Below are positions 18,000 through 26,730 of a stretch of DNA of 64,000 nt, in pieces. Position 1 is the stretch's first letter. The number at the start of each line of letters is the position of its first letter. Origin of the DNA: Bacteroidales bacterium UBA5548 (GTDB lineage: Bacteria; Bacteroidota; Bacteroidia; Bacteroidales; UBA932); contig DINE01000027.1 of assembly GCA_002425935.1 (NCBI GenBank), forward strand, positions 56,134 to 120,133. The letters are read 5' to 3'. Below the pieces are notes generated by a model, which worked only from the letters and a program-made list of their open reading frames with translations, ran no database searches and had not been told where the DNA came from. A program made the position numbers and the translations under genes.

Positions 18000-18722
18000 A
18001 TGGAACTCTTTTTTGCAAATATCATAAACGGGCAAACGGCATCTCTTGGAGCAGACGAGACAACTCATTGTGTTAAGGTTCTTAGAAACAAGCCCGGTGA
18101 CATAATCACAATTACCGATGGGAAAGGCTCTCTCTACAGTGCCGAGATTATCTCTGCCGGCAGAGAGGCTCTTCTGAAAATCACTGATGTGCTGGGAGAT
18201 CCTGCTCCAAGGCCATATTATCTGCATATGGCGGTTTCTCTGGTAAAGAATCCGGAGAGATATGAGTGGTTTATAGAAAAGGCGGTCGAAACAGGGATAG
18301 ATGAAATTACCCCCATTTACGGAGATCTGTCACAAAAGCGCAATTTCAAACAGGAGAGGGGCGAAAGGATTATTATGTCTGCAGTTAAGCAATCTTTAAA
18401 GCCACTATTGCCCGTATTAAACCCCTTAGTCTCTGCAAAAGAGTTGATTAAACTGTACTCTTCTGAGAGCAACTACCTGAAAATTATAGGCCATTGCCGT
18501 GAAGGTGAAAAAGAGGCACTTCCCTCAATCCTGAAAAACCGGGCGGCCACAAACGCAAAAATTCTCATAATGATTGGTCCCGAAGGTGATTTCTCGCCCG
18601 AAGAGATTCAATACGCAATTGATAACGGATTTATTCCAATGCATATGGGCAACTCCCGCCTGCGTACCGAAACCGCCGCCCTCACCGCCACAACTGCGGT
18701 TTATCTGAATTTTCTGCAATAA
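18000..18722 (+). CDS. rsmE: 16S rRNA (uracil1498-N3)-methyltransferase
   Basis: Methylates U1498 of 16S rRNA. The 240-residue protein has a PUA-like N-terminal part (ETTHCVKVLRNKPGD, ITDGKGSLYSAEI) and a SPOUT/trefoil-knot C-terminal domain (KNPERYEWFIEKAVETGIDEI, SAVKQSLKPLLP, MIGPEGDFSPEEI, LRTETAALTAT). All conserved SAM-binding knot segments are present. It stands alone, divergent from the DUF5009 gene and convergent with the cation exchanger. Confidence 0.95.
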   Translation: MELFFANIINGQTASLGADETTHCVKVLRNKPGDIITITDGKGSLYSAEIISAGREALLKITDVLGDPAPRPYYLHMAVSLVKNPERYEWFIEKAVETGIDEITPIYGDLSQKRNFKQERGERIIMSAVKQSLKPLLPVLNPLVSAKELIKLYSSESNYLKIIGHCREGEKEALPSILKNRAATNAKILIMIGPEGDFSPEEIQYAIDNGFIPMHMGNSRLRTETAALTATTAVYLNFLQ

Positions 18723-18871
18723 AATAATATATCCAAACAGGCAAATTATTTTAGTTGACTTCTCCTTTTCTGACAATAATAACTCTGTTTTATCCCTGAT
18801 TAATTGCCAGTTTTCAAATGTTGTCTCTAAATGTGCATGCTTTAGTAGGTTCCCCTTTAAATTTTCTTAGA

Positions 18872-19825
18872 TCAGACGAGTAAATAGGTGATGTAGGCGG
18901 CGTACATGATTATAAGAGTAATACCCTCTTTGCGGTCAATTTTAAGGCCTTTGCCACGGTAGCCGAAAAAGAGGACTACGCCGGTGGCTGCTGCGGCAAC
19001 TAGTGCATCAATTGAACTGCTTGGGGCAAAAGGCAGAGGAGTAATAACAGCGCTGGCTCCAAGTATCAGAAATATGTTGAAGATATTTGAACCGACAACG
19101 TTACCGATTGCTATATCGCTGTTACCTTTATAGGCAGCCACCATACTTGTTGCCAGTTCCGGAAGCGAGGTGCCCATCGCAACTATTGTGAGGCCGATTA
19201 CTGTTTCGCTCATTCCCCAACCGATTGCCAGTTCAGTTGCGCTGCCTACAATCAAATCTCCTCCAAAAACAAGTGCTCCTAAACCTCCGGCAATATAAAT
19301 TATAGATAGCCAGACAGAAAGCTTGCTGTCATTCTCTATAACCTCCTCCTCTTTTATCTCCCCTTTTTTGGCAGATAGAAAAATATAGTACATAAAGATT
19401 GCAAAGAAGAGCATCAAAATCATACCGTCGCTTCGGGTAATTACTCCGGGTGTACTGTCGAAAAATGTGTCAGATGCAACAAAAATTAGTGCAAGTGAGG
19501 CCAGGATTGCAAAGGGAATCTCGATTTTCAGGAGTGAATTTTTTAGTCCGATTGGGCTGATAATGGCAGCAAATCCTATTATAACAAGAAAGTTGAAGAT
19601 GTTGCTTCCTATAACGTTTCCGATTGCCATGCCGGGGGCATTGTCGAGACTCGCAATAATGTTAACTGATAACTCAGGTGCGGATGTCCCGATTGAAACA
19701 ACGGTTAGACCAATTATCAGATCGGAGACCTTAAGTCTTTTAGCTATTGAGGAGGCTCCTCTGACAAGATAATCGGCTCCGGCGATAAGCAGGACGAAAC
19801 CAACGATTAGCAGCAGGTAGTTCAT
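18872..19825 (-). CDS. Calcium/sodium antiporter (CaCA family)
   Basis: A 317-residue membrane protein with the two inverted alpha-repeats of the CaCA superfamily: SIGTSAPELSVN...GNVIGSNIFNF near residue 46 and AMGTSLPELATS...GNVVGSNIFNI near residue 216. The acidic residues and Asn/Ser of the ion pathway are retained. It exchanges Ca2+ for Na+ (or K+) across the inner membrane. Its start overlaps the Sua5 stop as TAATG, so the two are translationally coupled. Confidence 0.93.
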   Translation of the reverse strand: MNYLLLIVGFVLLIAGADYLVRGASSIAKRLKVSDLIIGLTVVSIGTSAPELSVNIIASLDNAPGMAIGNVIGSNIFNFLVIIGFAAIISPIGLKNSLLKIEIPFAILASLALIFVASDTFFDSTPGVITRSDGMILMLFFAIFMYYIFLSAKKGEIKEEEVIENDSKLSVWLSIIYIAGGLGALVFGGDLIVGSATELAIGWGMSETVIGLTIVAMGTSLPELATSMVAAYKGNSDIAIGNVVGSNIFNIFLILGASAVITPLPFAPSSSIDALVAAAATGVVLFFGYRGKGLKIDRKEGITLIIMYAAYITYLLV

Positions 19826-20400
19826 TATTTGCGGATTATTTTAACGACTCCTCCATCTCCCAGATAGATAATTGACGATGGTTTTCCGGTAAATCCGGCC
19901 TCCAGCTCCGGCTCTGCCTGCCATTTGGTTTTTTCGGTAACCTCATCTTCAAACTCTTCAAAAAGAGATGGGTATCTTTTGTCTGTGAGGCCTTCGGTTG
20001 CTGTAACAATTGCTCTGCCGAATTTTTTAAGCAGGGCTGTACAAAAAGGGTGTGTAACAACACGGATTGCAGCGGATTTGTCTTCTGAAACAACTTCGGG
20101 GGCTACGTTCATAACTTTTGGGTATATAACAGTAAGAGGGGTATCTGAGACCTCAACCACCTCCTCGGCAATTTCAGGTACCTCTTTTACATATTTATAT
20201 ACACTGTTCATATCCGGAACCAGTAGTGTCATCCCTTTATTGGTATTGACACCCGATACCGAGATTAATTTCTTAACGGCCTCTGAATTAGTAGCGTCAC
20301 AACCAAGTGACCAGACGGTGTCGGTGGGAAACAAAATTAAACCGCCATCTTTTAGTGCTTTAACGGCCTCTTCTACTGCTTTCCTGATTTGAGCTTCCAT
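19825..20400 (-). CDS. L-threonylcarbamoyladenylate synthase (Sua5/YciO/YrdC)
   Basis: A 191-residue YrdC-fold protein. Motifs are GGLILFPTDTVWSLGCDATN near the N-terminus, KGMTLLVPD, TPLTVIYP, AAIRVVTHPFC and GRAIVTATEG. It makes threonylcarbamoyl-AMP from threonine, bicarbonate and ATP for the t6A tRNA modification and pairs functionally with tsaE in the same window. The RNA/AMP-binding KxR segment is not canonical (NKG). That is also common in YciO-like members, so YciO cannot be excluded. It is coupled with the downstream exchanger. Confidence 0.88.
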   Translation of the reverse strand: MEAQIRKAVEEAVKALKDGGLILFPTDTVWSLGCDATNSEAVKKLISVSGVNTNKGMTLLVPDMNSVYKYVKEVPEIAEEVVEVSDTPLTVIYPKVMNVAPEVVSEDKSAAIRVVTHPFCTALLKKFGRAIVTATEGLTDKRYPSLFEEFEDEVTEKTKWQAEPELEAGFTGKPSSIIYLGDGGVVKIIRK

Positions 20401-20431
20401 TGTTGCGTTTCTGTTTAATTCAAGTTTGTTG

Positions 20432-20439
20432 CAAAATTA
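20432..20439 (-). promoter_or_regulatory. Candidate -7 box upstream of Sua5/YrdC gene
   Basis: Minus-strand TAATTTTG lies in the 43-base gap between the glycosyltransferase stop and the Sua5/YrdC start. It may give this gene pair its own promoter inside the longer minus-strand run. Confidence 0.3.
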
Positions 20440-20443
20440 TGAT

Positions 20444-21577
20444 TTATCTTTTGTACTCGTTTATTGTCCTGGTATAAATTTCAAATAACTTTTCGGCAGC
20501 TTTGTCGTTTCTGAACTGTTTTGCGTGGTCGAACCCTCTTTCGGTCATGCTGTGTTTGAGAGTTGGTGAAGAGAGTATCATCTCGATTTTGTCTCCTATA
20601 TCGCTTGGGGAGAGAGGATTTACATAAAGTGCTGCGTCTCCTCCGGCCTCTGCCATCGATGAGCCTCCGCTTGTTATAACGGGAACACCGTAAGTTATCC
20701 CTTCAAGAACGGGTATCCCGAATCCTTCTGAATGTGAGACATAGACCAAGGCCTCTGCCAGTGAGTATATTGCGGGCATGAGTGAAAAATCGGCTTCGTG
20801 AATCATTATCACACGGTCTCTTACTCCCAGTGATTCTGCTGTTGCGGCGATGGTAAGCGCATATGGTGTCCATCTGCCAAAGCAGTATAGTTTAATGTCT
20901 TTGGGTAGTCTTGGCAGTGCTTTGACTATGTTTACTACGTTTTTTCTCTCCTCTATTGCGCCCATTGCTACTATAAAGCGTTTGGGGAGGCTGAACTTCT
21001 CTTTGACATGTTGAATCTTTTCGGCAGAGGCCTGGGTGTAAAACTGTGGGTCGCAACTTGGGTGTACTATATCGATTTTTGAGCGATCTGTTTTGAAAAA
21101 CTCTACAATGTCATCTGCTGTCTGTTTGCTGACTGCTATAATGCGGTCGGCGGTTTTTACTGAGCGTGAGATTCGGGTGGTGCAGAGCCATCTGTCGAGT
21201 GCTCTGTAATACATTGGGTACCTGTGGTGGTCCAGATCGTGTATTGTTACTATTTTGGGAATCTCCGTTGTGGTGAGAGGGAGTTCGCCGGTAAGCCCGT
21301 GGTATATGTCTAGCTTGTCTCTCTCTATGGCTTGTTTAATTGAGTACGCTCTCCACCAGGCCGTGGAGATTGCTGAAAGACCTTTTGGGGTGCGTATTTT
21401 TACGTTTGAGTTGTTACGGAAGGCGAACAGCGGGTGATCTTTATATGGTGGGGTGTAGAGGTAATATTCGTTATAGTTGAAGAAGTGGGTAAGCGAGGTT
21501 ATGGCTGAGCGGCTGTAGTTGCCCAACCCCCCAAAGTTTTTGAATGCTCGTCTGGCATCAAATCCAATCCTGTACAT
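20444..21577 (-). CDS. Glycosyltransferase, GT4-like (GT-B fold)
   Basis: A 377-residue cytoplasmic glycosyltransferase. The N-terminal domain begins MYRIGFDARRAFKNFGGLGNYSR with the Gly-rich acceptor loop. The C-terminal nucleotide-sugar domain has VAMGAIEERKN, CFGRWTPY and EGFGIPVLEGITYGVPVITSGGSSMAE, including the EX7E-type motif (E..GIPVLE). It probably adds a hexose to a surface glycan or lipid. It lies 3 bases after the EEP-family gene in a minus-strand operon with no other glycan genes. Confidence 0.9.
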   Translation of the reverse strand: MYRIGFDARRAFKNFGGLGNYSRSAITSLTHFFNYNEYYLYTPPYKDHPLFAFRNNSNVKIRTPKGLSAISTAWWRAYSIKQAIERDKLDIYHGLTGELPLTTTEIPKIVTIHDLDHHRYPMYYRALDRWLCTTRISRSVKTADRIIAVSKQTADDIVEFFKTDRSKIDIVHPSCDPQFYTQASAEKIQHVKEKFSLPKRFIVAMGAIEERKNVVNIVKALPRLPKDIKLYCFGRWTPYALTIAATAESLGVRDRVIMIHEADFSLMPAIYSLAEALVYVSHSEGFGIPVLEGITYGVPVITSGGSSMAEAGGDAALYVNPLSPSDIGDKIEMILSSPTLKHSMTERGFDHAKQFRNDKAAEKLFEIYTRTINEYKR

Positions 21578-21580
21578 TGT

Positions 21581-22657
21581 TTACGGTATAATAAGCTCTG
21601 TTACAACGGGGTAGTGATCGGAAAATCTTATCCTAGGGGTCTTGTGGCTAAGGCTCCAGATAGGTGACGGATAGAGAATGTAGTCGATTCTAAGCAGTGG
21701 CCAGAAAAGGGAGTAGGTCGCGCTGAACCCTTTGCCGGACTGCCGGAAGGAATCTTTTTTATCGTTAGTTAATTTATTGTAGGTGTATGACATAGGGGTG
21801 TCGTTGAGGTCGCCGCAGATAATTGCGGGGTGACTGCTGTTACTTGAGTGAGCAACGATTGAGTCAACCTGTTGGGCTCTCTTTCTGAATGTCCCTGCCA
21901 TTCTGTCGTGAACTTCGTATATCTCATCTGTTACGTTTCTGCTCTCTCTCATCTTCTTTACAAGTGCTGTAAAGGATATTGAGTGTGACTCCAGATGGGT
22001 GTTGTAAATTCTGAGGGTTTTATTTCTAAACTGAACGTCTGTATAGATGCAGAGGTTTGTACTCCCTTTAAAAACCAATTTTCCCTGATTGGTAATGGGA
22101 TATTTGCTGTATGTTATGTTTCCGAACTGTCTGCTGCTTTTTGTGCCAAAAAGGTGGTAATATCGGTGAGGATACTGCCTTAAGATTCCCTCTATCTCTG
22201 AAGTGTCTTTTATATAAAACTCCTGAAAACAGACAACATGAGGGTCCTCCTCTTTGATAAATTTGCTGATCCCCTGAATGTTAAAGTCTCTCTCTTTTTT
22301 TTGCCCCTGTGTAAATGTACCTACATTGTAGGTGCATATTTTAAGCGGCTCCCCCTCTGTGCTTACATTAACATCTCCCCAGCGTACAAACAGCTCGGCA
22401 AACAGCACGGATGGCAATAGTGCTACAAATGTTATCCACACCGCTCCCGATCTTCTTAGTATTCCCAGCAACAGGACAAAGAGGTTGATAAAGACCAGAG
22501 GTATAAAGTAGAGCCCGAAATAGAGCGGAATCGAGGTGGAAGAGGGGTTAATATAGACTGAGATGTACGACATAACCAGGGCAACTGCCGCCGTTACAAC
22601 TGTCAGCCGGAAAAGGAGGGCCAGTGGCCAGGGTGATCTCTTTCTTCTGCTTCCCAT
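21581..22657 (-). CDS. Membrane-anchored endonuclease/exonuclease/phosphatase family protein
   Basis: A 358-residue protein with three hydrophobic segments in the first 90 residues and then an EEP catalytic domain: KICTYNVGTF, VCFQEFYI (the metal-binding Glu), YNTHLESHS, ICGDLNDTP and FSDHYPVVTEL (catalytic Asp/His). The active-site set is intact. This layout is frequent in Bacteroidota, and the substrate (nucleic acid or phospholipid headgroup) is unknown. It sits in an operon between the rhomboid protease and the glycosyltransferase. Confidence 0.9.
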   Translation of the reverse strand: MGSRRKRSPWPLALLFRLTVVTAAVALVMSYISVYINPSSTSIPLYFGLYFIPLVFINLFVLLLGILRRSGAVWITFVALLPSVLFAELFVRWGDVNVSTEGEPLKICTYNVGTFTQGQKKERDFNIQGISKFIKEEDPHVVCFQEFYIKDTSEIEGILRQYPHRYYHLFGTKSSRQFGNITYSKYPITNQGKLVFKGSTNLCIYTDVQFRNKTLRIYNTHLESHSISFTALVKKMRESRNVTDEIYEVHDRMAGTFRKRAQQVDSIVAHSSNSSHPAIICGDLNDTPMSYTYNKLTNDKKDSFRQSGKGFSATYSLFWPLLRIDYILYPSPIWSLSHKTPRIRFSDHYPVVTELIIP

Positions 22658-22669
22658 TCGGGGGGATTT

Positions 22670-23350
22670 TTAAAAGTACATTCTGTTCTTTTTCTTCCAG
22701 TATATTATAAGCAGATAGCCGAACAACATTCCTCCCAGGTGGGCGAAGTGGGCAATGTTACTTGCCTGATTTGATAACCCCAGATAGAGTTCTATTGCTC
22801 CGAATATCATTACGAACCATTTAGCTTTTAGCGCAATCGGCGGGAAAATCAGCTGTAATACATTGTTTGGGAACAGCATTCCGTATGCAAGCAGAACTCC
22901 AAACACTGCGCCTGATGCTCCTACCGTAGGTGTCATGTTAAGTATCTGAATGCTGTTTGCTGCCATCATGTTTCCTGCTTCGTATGCATTTTCCAGTGCC
23001 GATACCTCAAGGAAGAGCACTAGTGAGTGCAGCACTGCAGCTCCGAGCCCGGTAACCATGTAGTAGATGAAAAACTTCTGGCTGCCCCAGACCTGTTCAA
23101 GTACTATCCCGAAGATTATCAGGGAGTACATGTTGAAAAAGAGGTGCAGGAAGTTCCCGTGCATAAACATGTGGGTTACTAGCTGATATGGCTTAAACAG
23201 TGGAGAGTCGAAGTAAAACAGCGCAAACTTCTCATACATGAAATCTCCGGTGAGCATGCTTATCAAAAGCATTATAGCGTTAAGTATTACAAGGTTTTTT
23301 ACTACCGGAGGCATATTGCCCAGAAAGCCGGATCCTCTGTTTATATACAT
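22670..23350 (-). CDS. Rhomboid family intramembrane serine protease
   Basis: A 226-residue protein with six hydrophobic segments. The catalytic dyad is visible as Ser146 in GASGAVFG and His204 in AHFAHLGGMLFG. The conserved HMFMHGNFLHLFFNMYSL segment (61-78) contains the family His/Asn residues. It should cleave single-pass membrane proteins within the inner membrane, but no substrate can be inferred. It is co-directional with mutL, 61 bases downstream. Confidence 0.93.
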   Translation of the reverse strand: MYINRGSGFLGNMPPVVKNLVILNAIMLLISMLTGDFMYEKFALFYFDSPLFKPYQLVTHMFMHGNFLHLFFNMYSLIIFGIVLEQVWGSQKFFIYYMVTGLGAAVLHSLVLFLEVSALENAYEAGNMMAANSIQILNMTPTVGASGAVFGVLLAYGMLFPNNVLQLIFPPIALKAKWFVMIFGAIELYLGLSNQASNIAHFAHLGGMLFGYLLIIYWKKKNRMYF

Positions 23351-23411
23351 GATAATTATTTTCTTAGTTTGTAACTCGCTTATTAATGGTTGCTGCTATA
23401 GGGTTTTCTAT

Positions 23412-25214
23412 CTATCTGTTGAGTAATGTAAATATCTCGTCAACGCTTATTACCCTTAGACAGGTGTTGCCTGCGGGTGTATAATTTGGCTCCCTGCATG
23501 CAAATAGTGTATCTACCAAAGTTTGTGCCTCAAGGTTGTTAAGCGGTTCATTTTTGCCTGAACTTCCTGCTTTTGCCAGTTTAGCAGCCAGTTGCTCTAC
23601 CGATCTTTTACCAAAATCATCTCCACCCTCCGAGAGCATCTCTGCCAGATTGTCAAGAATTTCATCCATTGTCTCAAACTCATCGGGAAAACCCTCCGGC
23701 AGGGCACTCACTGTAACTGCATCTTCGTTAATTGAGATTTCAAACCCAAGATACCGGAGTACGCTTTCGTTCTCCTTTAAGATAGAGATAGTGTTGAATC
23801 CCGCAGATACGCTTACCGGGAAAAGCGATTGCTGTATTACTCCCCGTCCTTCACGAAGTGTCTCTGTATATTTTTCGTACAGAATTCTCTCTCTTGCCCG
23901 TTTAATATCAATAAGTATTACTCCGCTTTTGATTGTGGTCATTATATATCTGCCGGCAATCTGAATGAGTGGTTTGGCAGGAATTGCTTCGTCGTTAAAG
24001 AGTGGGTTTGAGTCTTCGTTTGATGAGTATGAGGAGGCGTGACCGGATCTAGTATTATCTGCAGAGTGAAATCTGCGGTCAATCTCCTCGGTGCTCTCTC
24101 CGCCAAGATCTTTGAACGGGTTAAATAGCGGGTCGTAGTTTATCTTTGGGGGAGGAACGTAAAAGTTTGTGTTCACCTTTGGAATCTCGGGAGCCCCTTC
24201 TGTGTCAAAATCGATGCTTGGCATAAATGAGTTTTTGCCGAGAGATTCTCTTGTAGCTGAGTAGAGTATGTCAAAGATTGCCGAGTCATCTTCGAACTTT
24301 ATCTCGGTCTTTGATGGGTGAATATTTACATCCAGCTTCTGAGGGTCGGTCTCGAAAAAGATGAAGAAAGAGGGTAGGGTTCCTTCGGGGATCAAACCTT
24401 CGTAAGCCTTTAGCAGTGCCTTCTGGAAATAGGGGCTTCTAAAGTAGCGATTGTTAGCAAAGAGGTACTGATAGCCGGGTGTCTTTCTGGCATCTTCCGG
24501 TTTGCCAATGAAGCCGCCGATGTTGACTATTGAGGTTTTTACCGAAATCTCTACGAGCTCTTTGCCCATATCCTTGCCTGCTGTGTCCTGAATCCGTTTT
24601 TTTAGGGTTGCGGGTGGCAGGTTGAGAATCTCTCCGCTGTTGTGAGAGAGCCTGAAGTGTATATTAGGGCGGGTTATGGCTATTCGTGAGAATTCGGCAA
24701 CTATCTGCCTGAACTCTGTGGAGTCGGATTTCAGGAATTTTCTTCTTGCAGGGATGTTGTAAAACAGGTTTCGGACAATAAAGTTAGACCCGTTTGGCGT
24801 GGAAACCTCGCCCTGCGATACCTGCTTAGATTCTGCAAATTTTATCTCAAAACCGGTCTCATCCTCGGCTCTCTTTGTGCGTAAGGTAACCTCGGCAACC
24901 GAGCAGACAGAGGCAAGTGCCTCTCCGCGAAACCCGAATGTGTTTATATGGCTGAGATCTTCTGCGGTCTCTATTTTAGACGTGGCGTGCCTTAGAAATG
25001 CGGTTTTTGCATCTTCGGGAGACATCCCGCAACCATCATCGATAATCTGAATCAAGGTGCGTCCCGAGTCCCGGATTATTACATGAATGTTCTCTGCGCC
25101 GGCATCAACAGCGTTCTCTACAAGTTCTTTAACTACAGAGGCCGGCCGTTGCACCACCTCTCCTGCTGCAATCAGATTGGAAATATGAGTCGGAAGTACT
25201 CTTATCATGTGCAA
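23412..25214 (-). CDS. mutL: DNA mismatch repair protein MutL
   Basis: A GHKL ATPase of 600 residues acting with MutS in mismatch repair. The N-terminal domain is canonical: NLIAAGEVVQRPASVVKELVENAVDAGA, IDDGCGM, FLRHATSKI, TFGFRGEALAS and VNIHPSKTEI. The C-terminal dimerisation domain ends with the ACREPNYTPAG-type segment. The endonuclease motif expected as DQH(R)AxxER is degenerate here and reads D436-I-K-R-A-R-E-R, with Gln and His lost. Nicking activity is therefore doubtful. It lies 19 bases after the small membrane protein gene. Confidence 0.95.
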   Translation of the reverse strand: MHMIRVLPTHISNLIAAGEVVQRPASVVKELVENAVDAGAENIHVIIRDSGRTLIQIIDDGCGMSPEDAKTAFLRHATSKIETAEDLSHINTFGFRGEALASVCSVAEVTLRTKRAEDETGFEIKFAESKQVSQGEVSTPNGSNFIVRNLFYNIPARRKFLKSDSTEFRQIVAEFSRIAITRPNIHFRLSHNSGEILNLPPATLKKRIQDTAGKDMGKELVEISVKTSIVNIGGFIGKPEDARKTPGYQYLFANNRYFRSPYFQKALLKAYEGLIPEGTLPSFFIFFETDPQKLDVNIHPSKTEIKFEDDSAIFDILYSATRESLGKNSFMPSIDFDTEGAPEIPKVNTNFYVPPPKINYDPLFNPFKDLGGESTEEIDRRFHSADNTRSGHASSYSSNEDSNPLFNDEAIPAKPLIQIAGRYIMTTIKSGVILIDIKRARERILYEKYTETLREGRGVIQQSLFPVSVSAGFNTISILKENESVLRYLGFEISINEDAVTVSALPEGFPDEFETMDEILDNLAEMLSEGGDDFGKRSVEQLAAKLAKAGSSGKNEPLNNLEAQTLVDTLFACREPNYTPAGNTCLRVISVDEIFTLLNR

Positions 25215-25233
25215 TTTTTACGAAAGGCGAGTT

Positions 25234-25542
25234 CTAAATAAAGAACAGGCCGATTGATTTGGCAAAGAAATAGAGGGCTGTGGCAAGTCCTACAATGGAG
25301 ATAAGAACAATAATTCTCATGACAAAGGGAGAGCCGGCCTGTTTGCGGTTCTCGTACACTGCCTTGCGAAAATTGGTCCTGATGTTTCTTCCCGGTACAT
25401 AGTCGTGTTCCTTTCCCTTCTCCTCTTCCCTTGCACGGGCAATTCTCTCTTCGAGTGCCTCTTTGCGAGGGTCATAGTAGCGGGGCTGATAGTTGAAGAC
25501 TCTGTGTTTAGGAGTCTTGAAAAAGCTAAAATTTAAACCCAT
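25234..25542 (-). CDS. Small single-pass membrane protein upstream of mutL
   Basis: A 102-residue protein with a charged N-terminal part (FKTPKHRVFNYQPRYYDP followed by a Glu/Arg-rich helix) and one transmembrane segment near the C-terminus (about 74-100). The pattern KHRVFNYQPRYYDP is one I associate with small proteins encoded next to mutL in Bacteroidales. No function is known. It is the first gene of the long minus-strand run to 18.9 kb. Confidence 0.75.
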   Translation of the reverse strand: MGLNFSFFKTPKHRVFNYQPRYYDPRKEALEERIARAREEEKGKEHDYVPGRNIRTNFRKAVYENRKQAGSPFVMRIIVLISIVGLATALYFFAKSIGLFFI

Positions 25543-25561
25543 AACCCTAATTTTATCTCAA

Positions 25562-25569
25562 CAAAGATA
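25562..25569 (-). promoter_or_regulatory. Candidate -7 box for the mutL run
   Basis: Minus-strand TATCTTTG lies 20 bases before the small-protein ATG at 25542. No good -33 element is visible. Confidence 0.35.
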
Positions 25570-25593
25570 ACAATAAATATAGGATTTTTGTTT

Positions 25594-25601
25594 TAGCTTT
25601 G
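25594..25601 (+). promoter_or_regulatory. Candidate -7 box for ispF
   Basis: TAGCTTTG matches TAnnTTTG. It is divergent from the mutL-side box and about 80 bases before the ispF ATG. Confidence 0.3.
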
Positions 25602-25681
25602 TGTTGCACATAACATTTGAGTTTAACCACAAGAGTCGAAGTTAAACCCGAATGTGGCATTTATTAAATTGCATTAACTAT

Positions 25682-26158
25682 ATGTACAGAATTGGAAATG
25701 GATATGATGTTCACTCGCTGGCTCCGGGCTTCCCCCTCTGGATCTGCGGGTTAAAGATTGAACACGAAAAAGGTTGTGTCGCACACTCAGACGGGGACAC
25801 ACCTATTCATGCCTTGTGTGATGCAATGCTTGGGGCTTTGGCTCTGGGCGACATCGGAAAGCACTTTCCCGACACCTCTGACCAGTACAAAGGGATAGAC
25901 AGCAAAATTCTGCTCAAAGAGGTTAGCACATTGATTGCCCGGCACGGTTACAGAGTTGCCAATGCCGATATCACAATTGCCCTGCAGCGCCCGAAACTTG
26001 CACCGCACATCGTTGAAATGCGAACCGTGCTGGCAGGCATAATCGGCTGCACAGCAGACCGCATCTCGGTAAAAGCCACCACCACCGAACGCCTCGGCTT
26101 TGTCGGTCGCGAAGAGGGCATAGAAGCCTACGCCACCGTCCTCCTCGAGAAAATTTAA
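25682..26158 (+). CDS. ispF: 2-C-methyl-D-erythritol 2,4-cyclodiphosphate synthase
   Basis: A zinc enzyme of the MEP isoprenoid pathway, 158 residues. It starts MYRIGNGYDVHSL (metal ligands Asp and His in GYDVH) and continues with HSDGDTPIHALCDAMLGALALGDIGKHFPD, NADITIALQRPKL, VKATTTERLGFVGREEGIEAYA. An earlier in-frame ATG would add ten residues, but the chosen start fits the family exactly. It is monocistronic in this window and needs IspD/IspE, encoded elsewhere. Confidence 0.96.
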   Translation: MYRIGNGYDVHSLAPGFPLWICGLKIEHEKGCVAHSDGDTPIHALCDAMLGALALGDIGKHFPDTSDQYKGIDSKILLKEVSTLIARHGYRVANADITIALQRPKLAPHIVEMRTVLAGIIGCTADRISVKATTTERLGFVGREEGIEAYATVLLEKI

Positions 26159-26188
26159 ATGCGCCATCATTCCACTATACTCCTGCCG

Positions 26189-26232
26189 GTCATTCGTATG
26201 TGCCGTCATTCGTATGTACCGTCATTCGTATG
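26189..26232. repeat. Three 16-bp-spaced copies of a 12-bp repeat
   Basis: GTCATTCGTATG occurs at 26189, 26205 and 26221 with a regular 16-base period and near-identical spacers (TGCC, TACC). Confidence 0.85.
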
Positions 26233-26441
26233 CAAGGCACTAAGTCACTGTACATCACGAAAATACTGCAGCGCAACATGCAGAATCTTTGCGTGCAACC
26301 CCTTTATACTTCTGCTTGCCAAAAGCTTACCTTCCAAAAACATTCCCTCAAAGCTTCTGCCAGCTTTTTTTCAGGTGCTTTTTTAATGCCACAAGGCCTA
26401 ACTTCTTATAAATGAGGGATTAGGAAAGAATTCCCAGGGAT

Positions 26442-26581
26442 TTCTCCGCGCCACTTTTGCGCATATTATTGGGTATGTGGTCATTATAAAAAGGACTCTC
26501 GCATTATGAATTCGCTATTTTGCGAAGTCTCATTTTCAAGTAACTTATTATTAGCAAGTTGAGCAAAAGTGGCGCGGAGAA
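26442..26581. repeat. 140-bp segment with 19-bp inverted terminal repeats (MITE-like)
   Basis: TTCTCCGCGCCACTTTTGC at 26442-26460 is exactly inverted at 26563-26581, leaving 102 AT-rich bases between the arms. There is no coding content. No target-site duplication is obvious. It could be a small non-autonomous element or a bidirectional regulatory hairpin. Confidence 0.6.
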
Positions 26582-26730
26582 TTTTGCACACACTATTTGC
26601 AAATAGATTAAGGGCTACTTACATTAAGAAACGGTTGATTTTAAGTTGTTACGTAAGTCCCAGACAAAGAGTGGTTTATAGAATGAGCGTACCTTAAATA
26701 CGATGGGTGATTTATGTAAGACGCATTTAT

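Larger units (their letters stand above)
26159..26730. other. Intergenic region with repeats, no gene seen
   Basis: A stretch of 572 bases between ispF and the lipoprotein gene. The short frames here look non-coding. It contains a triple 12-base repeat and a 140-base segment bounded by 19-base inverted repeats, both listed separately. Confidence 0.6.

Noticed and set aside
26159..26415. Two short frames after ispF
   Set aside because: They translate the short tandem repeat and flanking DNA and have no recognisable domain.
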